A stretch of 7,085 nucleotides of DNA, taken from the NCBI GenBank assembly GCA_021300125.1, contig JAJTHX010000387.1:1-7085 (forward strand), read 5' to 3'. Positions 6,175 to 7,085 of the stretch are shown here, piece after piece. A program made the position numbers and the translations under genes. The notes below the pieces were generated by a model, which was given only the letters and a program-made list of their open reading frames with translations, searched no databases and was not told the origin of the DNA. Source of the stretch: Betaproteobacteria bacterium. Lineage in GTDB: Bacteria > Pseudomonadota > Gammaproteobacteria > Burkholderiales > SG8-41. How positions within the stretch are numbered: the stretch's first letter is position 1; every line of letters starts with the position of its first letter.

Positions 6175-6198
6175 AAAAAATGTGCGGCCCCTGCCCGC
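6175..6198 (-). terminator. Weak candidate Rho-independent terminator of the AsmA-like gene
   Basis: On the minus strand GCGG (loop GCAGGGG) CCGC is followed two bases later by a T-run including TTTTTT, about 90 bases after the AsmA-like stop codon. The stem is only four base pairs, so it is weak, but the position and T-run fit. Confidence 0.35.
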
Positions 6199-6284
6199 GA
6201 CCTGTCTGGTGACTTCGAACGGCCATCTCGCAGCGGATGAACCGTCGCTGGCGCGATTACCTGTGTCTTGAACGAGGCGCCGCG

Positions 6285-7085
6285 CTACTTCTTCGGTTCT
6301 TTTTTCGTCCCGAACAGCCCTTCGGCCCAGGTGCCGACCCTGGCGCCCGCGGCAGTGCCGACGCCGGGCAGGATTGCAGTGCCCAAGGCTGCACCGGTGG
6401 GCAGGGCCATCGGTGAATCCAGTGTGCCGCTGAGTTTGAGGGGAACCACCAAAGCCCCCGCAACCTGCACGTTGACGCGTCCGGACAGCGATTGCCCCGG
6501 TGAGATCGTGACATTGCCATCGGCGCTCAGTGATCCTGATGCCACCTTGAACTGGGTGATGTGCTGGGTGCCACGGTCCATCGCATAATGGCCGTTCAGG
6601 GTGTCGAAACGGGTTTCGCCGCCCCTTTCGCGCTTAATTAGCTGGGTTGCCGCACGCTGCAGGTCGATGCCCTGCAGCACGCCGCCGCGGATGTCGAACG
6701 GAGTTTCCAGGCGCAGGGCCGAGGCGATCTGCTCGGGTTTTGCGCTGGACCCCGAAAACACCGGTTTTGCGGTAAGACGCCCGCTGATTTTGGCGGACGG
6801 GGAAAACAGCGGTACCAGGTCGCGCAGTTCCACGGCATCGACCGCCAGCTGGCCTTTCAGGCTCAGGCCTTTCTGCCAGCCGACTTCCATCACGCCATTG
6901 ATCTTTCCCTGGTAAAGCTTGGATTCGACCTGGCGCAGGTCGAGACTGGAAGGCGTGGCAAAGCCGCTGACCTGCAGTTCGTCGAATTTCATCGGCGGGC
7001 CCAGCGGCAGCGTCCAGTCTCGGGCATCGACATTCAGGCGCAGCCGGCCCTGGTCGGCAGGCAGCAGCGTGGCTTTCAGCCTGCC
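6285..7085 (-). CDS. AsmA-family protein, C-terminal part
   Basis: The frame is open from the window edge (7085) to TAG 6287-6285, giving the last 266 residues; the true start is outside the window and the Met at 6992 is internal. The sequence is beta-strand-rich with short repeats of hydrophobic/polar alternation. It ends with the AsmA C-terminal (AsmA_2) pattern: TPFDIRGGVLQGIDL, a FDTLNGHYAM segment, SGSLSADGNVTISPGQSLSG, VPLKLSGTLDSP, and the Gly/Ala-rich ALGTAILPGVGTAAGARVG. AsmA/YhdP/TamB-type proteins are anchored in the inner membrane and span the periplasm as beta-taco bridges implicated in moving phospholipids to the outer membrane. The final GLFGTKKEPKK tail is polar and basic. It is not functionally linked to the other genes in view, and about 410 bases separate it from the DUF1566 gene. 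Confidence 0.86.
   Translation of the reverse strand, partial: GRLKATLLPADQGRLRLNVDARDWTLPLGPPMKFDELQVSGFATPSSLDLRQVESKLYQGKINGVMEVGWQKGLSLKGQLAVDAVELRDLVPLFSPSAKISGRLTAKPVFSGSSAKPEQIASALRLETPFDIRGGVLQGIDLQRAATQLIKRERGGETRFDTLNGHYAMDRGTQHITQFKVASGSLSADGNVTISPGQSLSGRVNVQVAGALVVPLKLSGTLDSPMALPTGAALGTAILPGVGTAAGARVGTWAEGLFGTKKEPKK

Larger units (their letters stand above)
5873..6284. other. 412-bp non-coding region between the AsmA-like and DUF1566 genes
   Basis: No convincing gene is seen on either strand. The short open frames here lack good ribosome-binding sites and have low-complexity Arg/Ser/Pro composition. The stretch separates two co-directional genes, so it should hold the end of the AsmA-like transcript and the promoter of the DUF1566 gene, but no clear sigma70 boxes appear upstream of 5872. 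It contains a cluster of short GC-rich palindromes (6097-6130), a weak terminator candidate (6175-6198) and a GGGG-AGGG-CCCC hairpin-like sequence near 5907-5920. Confidence 0.6.

Noticed and set aside
6170..6260. Short plus-strand ORF starting at the ATG near 6163 (MVDEKKCAAPARDLSG) and a TTCGAAC string resembling a tRNA T-loop
   Set aside because: The ORF ends after about 25 codons without a ribosome-binding site, and the surrounding bases do not form acceptor, anticodon or T stems of a tRNA.

Overview
The window looks like a piece of a GC-rich proteobacterial chromosome. It is most plausibly a betaproteobacterium of the Burkholderiales type; this rests on the style of the AsmA-like C-terminus and the mix of families, without any database search. 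I see no tRNA, rRNA, CRISPR array or complete insertion sequence.

Left part (1-2440, minus strand): a compact four-gene run transcribed leftward. In transcription order it holds a cytoplasmic alpha/beta hydrolase, a short-chain dehydrogenase/reductase (SDR), a 69-residue membrane protein, and the N-terminal half of a Tat-exported alpha/beta hydrolase that leaves the window. The first and second genes, and the third and fourth, overlap by ATGA, which suggests translational coupling. Middle (2441-3795): a short divergent control region, then a rightward TetR-family regulator followed 27 bp later by a glutathione S-transferase (GST). The control region holds a 19-bp imperfect palindrome overlapping candidate promoters in both directions. 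This is the classic layout of an autoregulated TetR switch driving an electrophile or xenobiotic detoxification set. The inducer and substrates cannot be read from sequence.

Scar (about 3700-4420, plus strand): GST homology stops about 30-40 residues before the expected end. The DNA then carries, in a different frame, the C-terminal ~230 residues of an Acg-type nitroreductase that lacks its N-terminal FMN-binding half. This reads as a deletion that fused two neighbouring detoxification genes out of frame, and it is the most unusual feature of the window.

Right part (4421-7085): a short convergent gap carries a start-less, GC3-biased reading frame that may be another gene remnant. Then come a secreted protein with two tandem DUF1566 (Lcl C-terminal-like) units on the minus strand, a 412-bp non-coding stretch with clustered short palindromes and a weak terminator candidate, and the C-terminal 266 residues of an AsmA-family envelope protein on the minus strand.

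I find no convincing wholly new system. The items most worth attention are the GST/nitroreductase fusion scar, the dual promoter-operator with a possibly leaderless TetR mRNA, and the coupled small membrane protein/Tat hydrolase pair.
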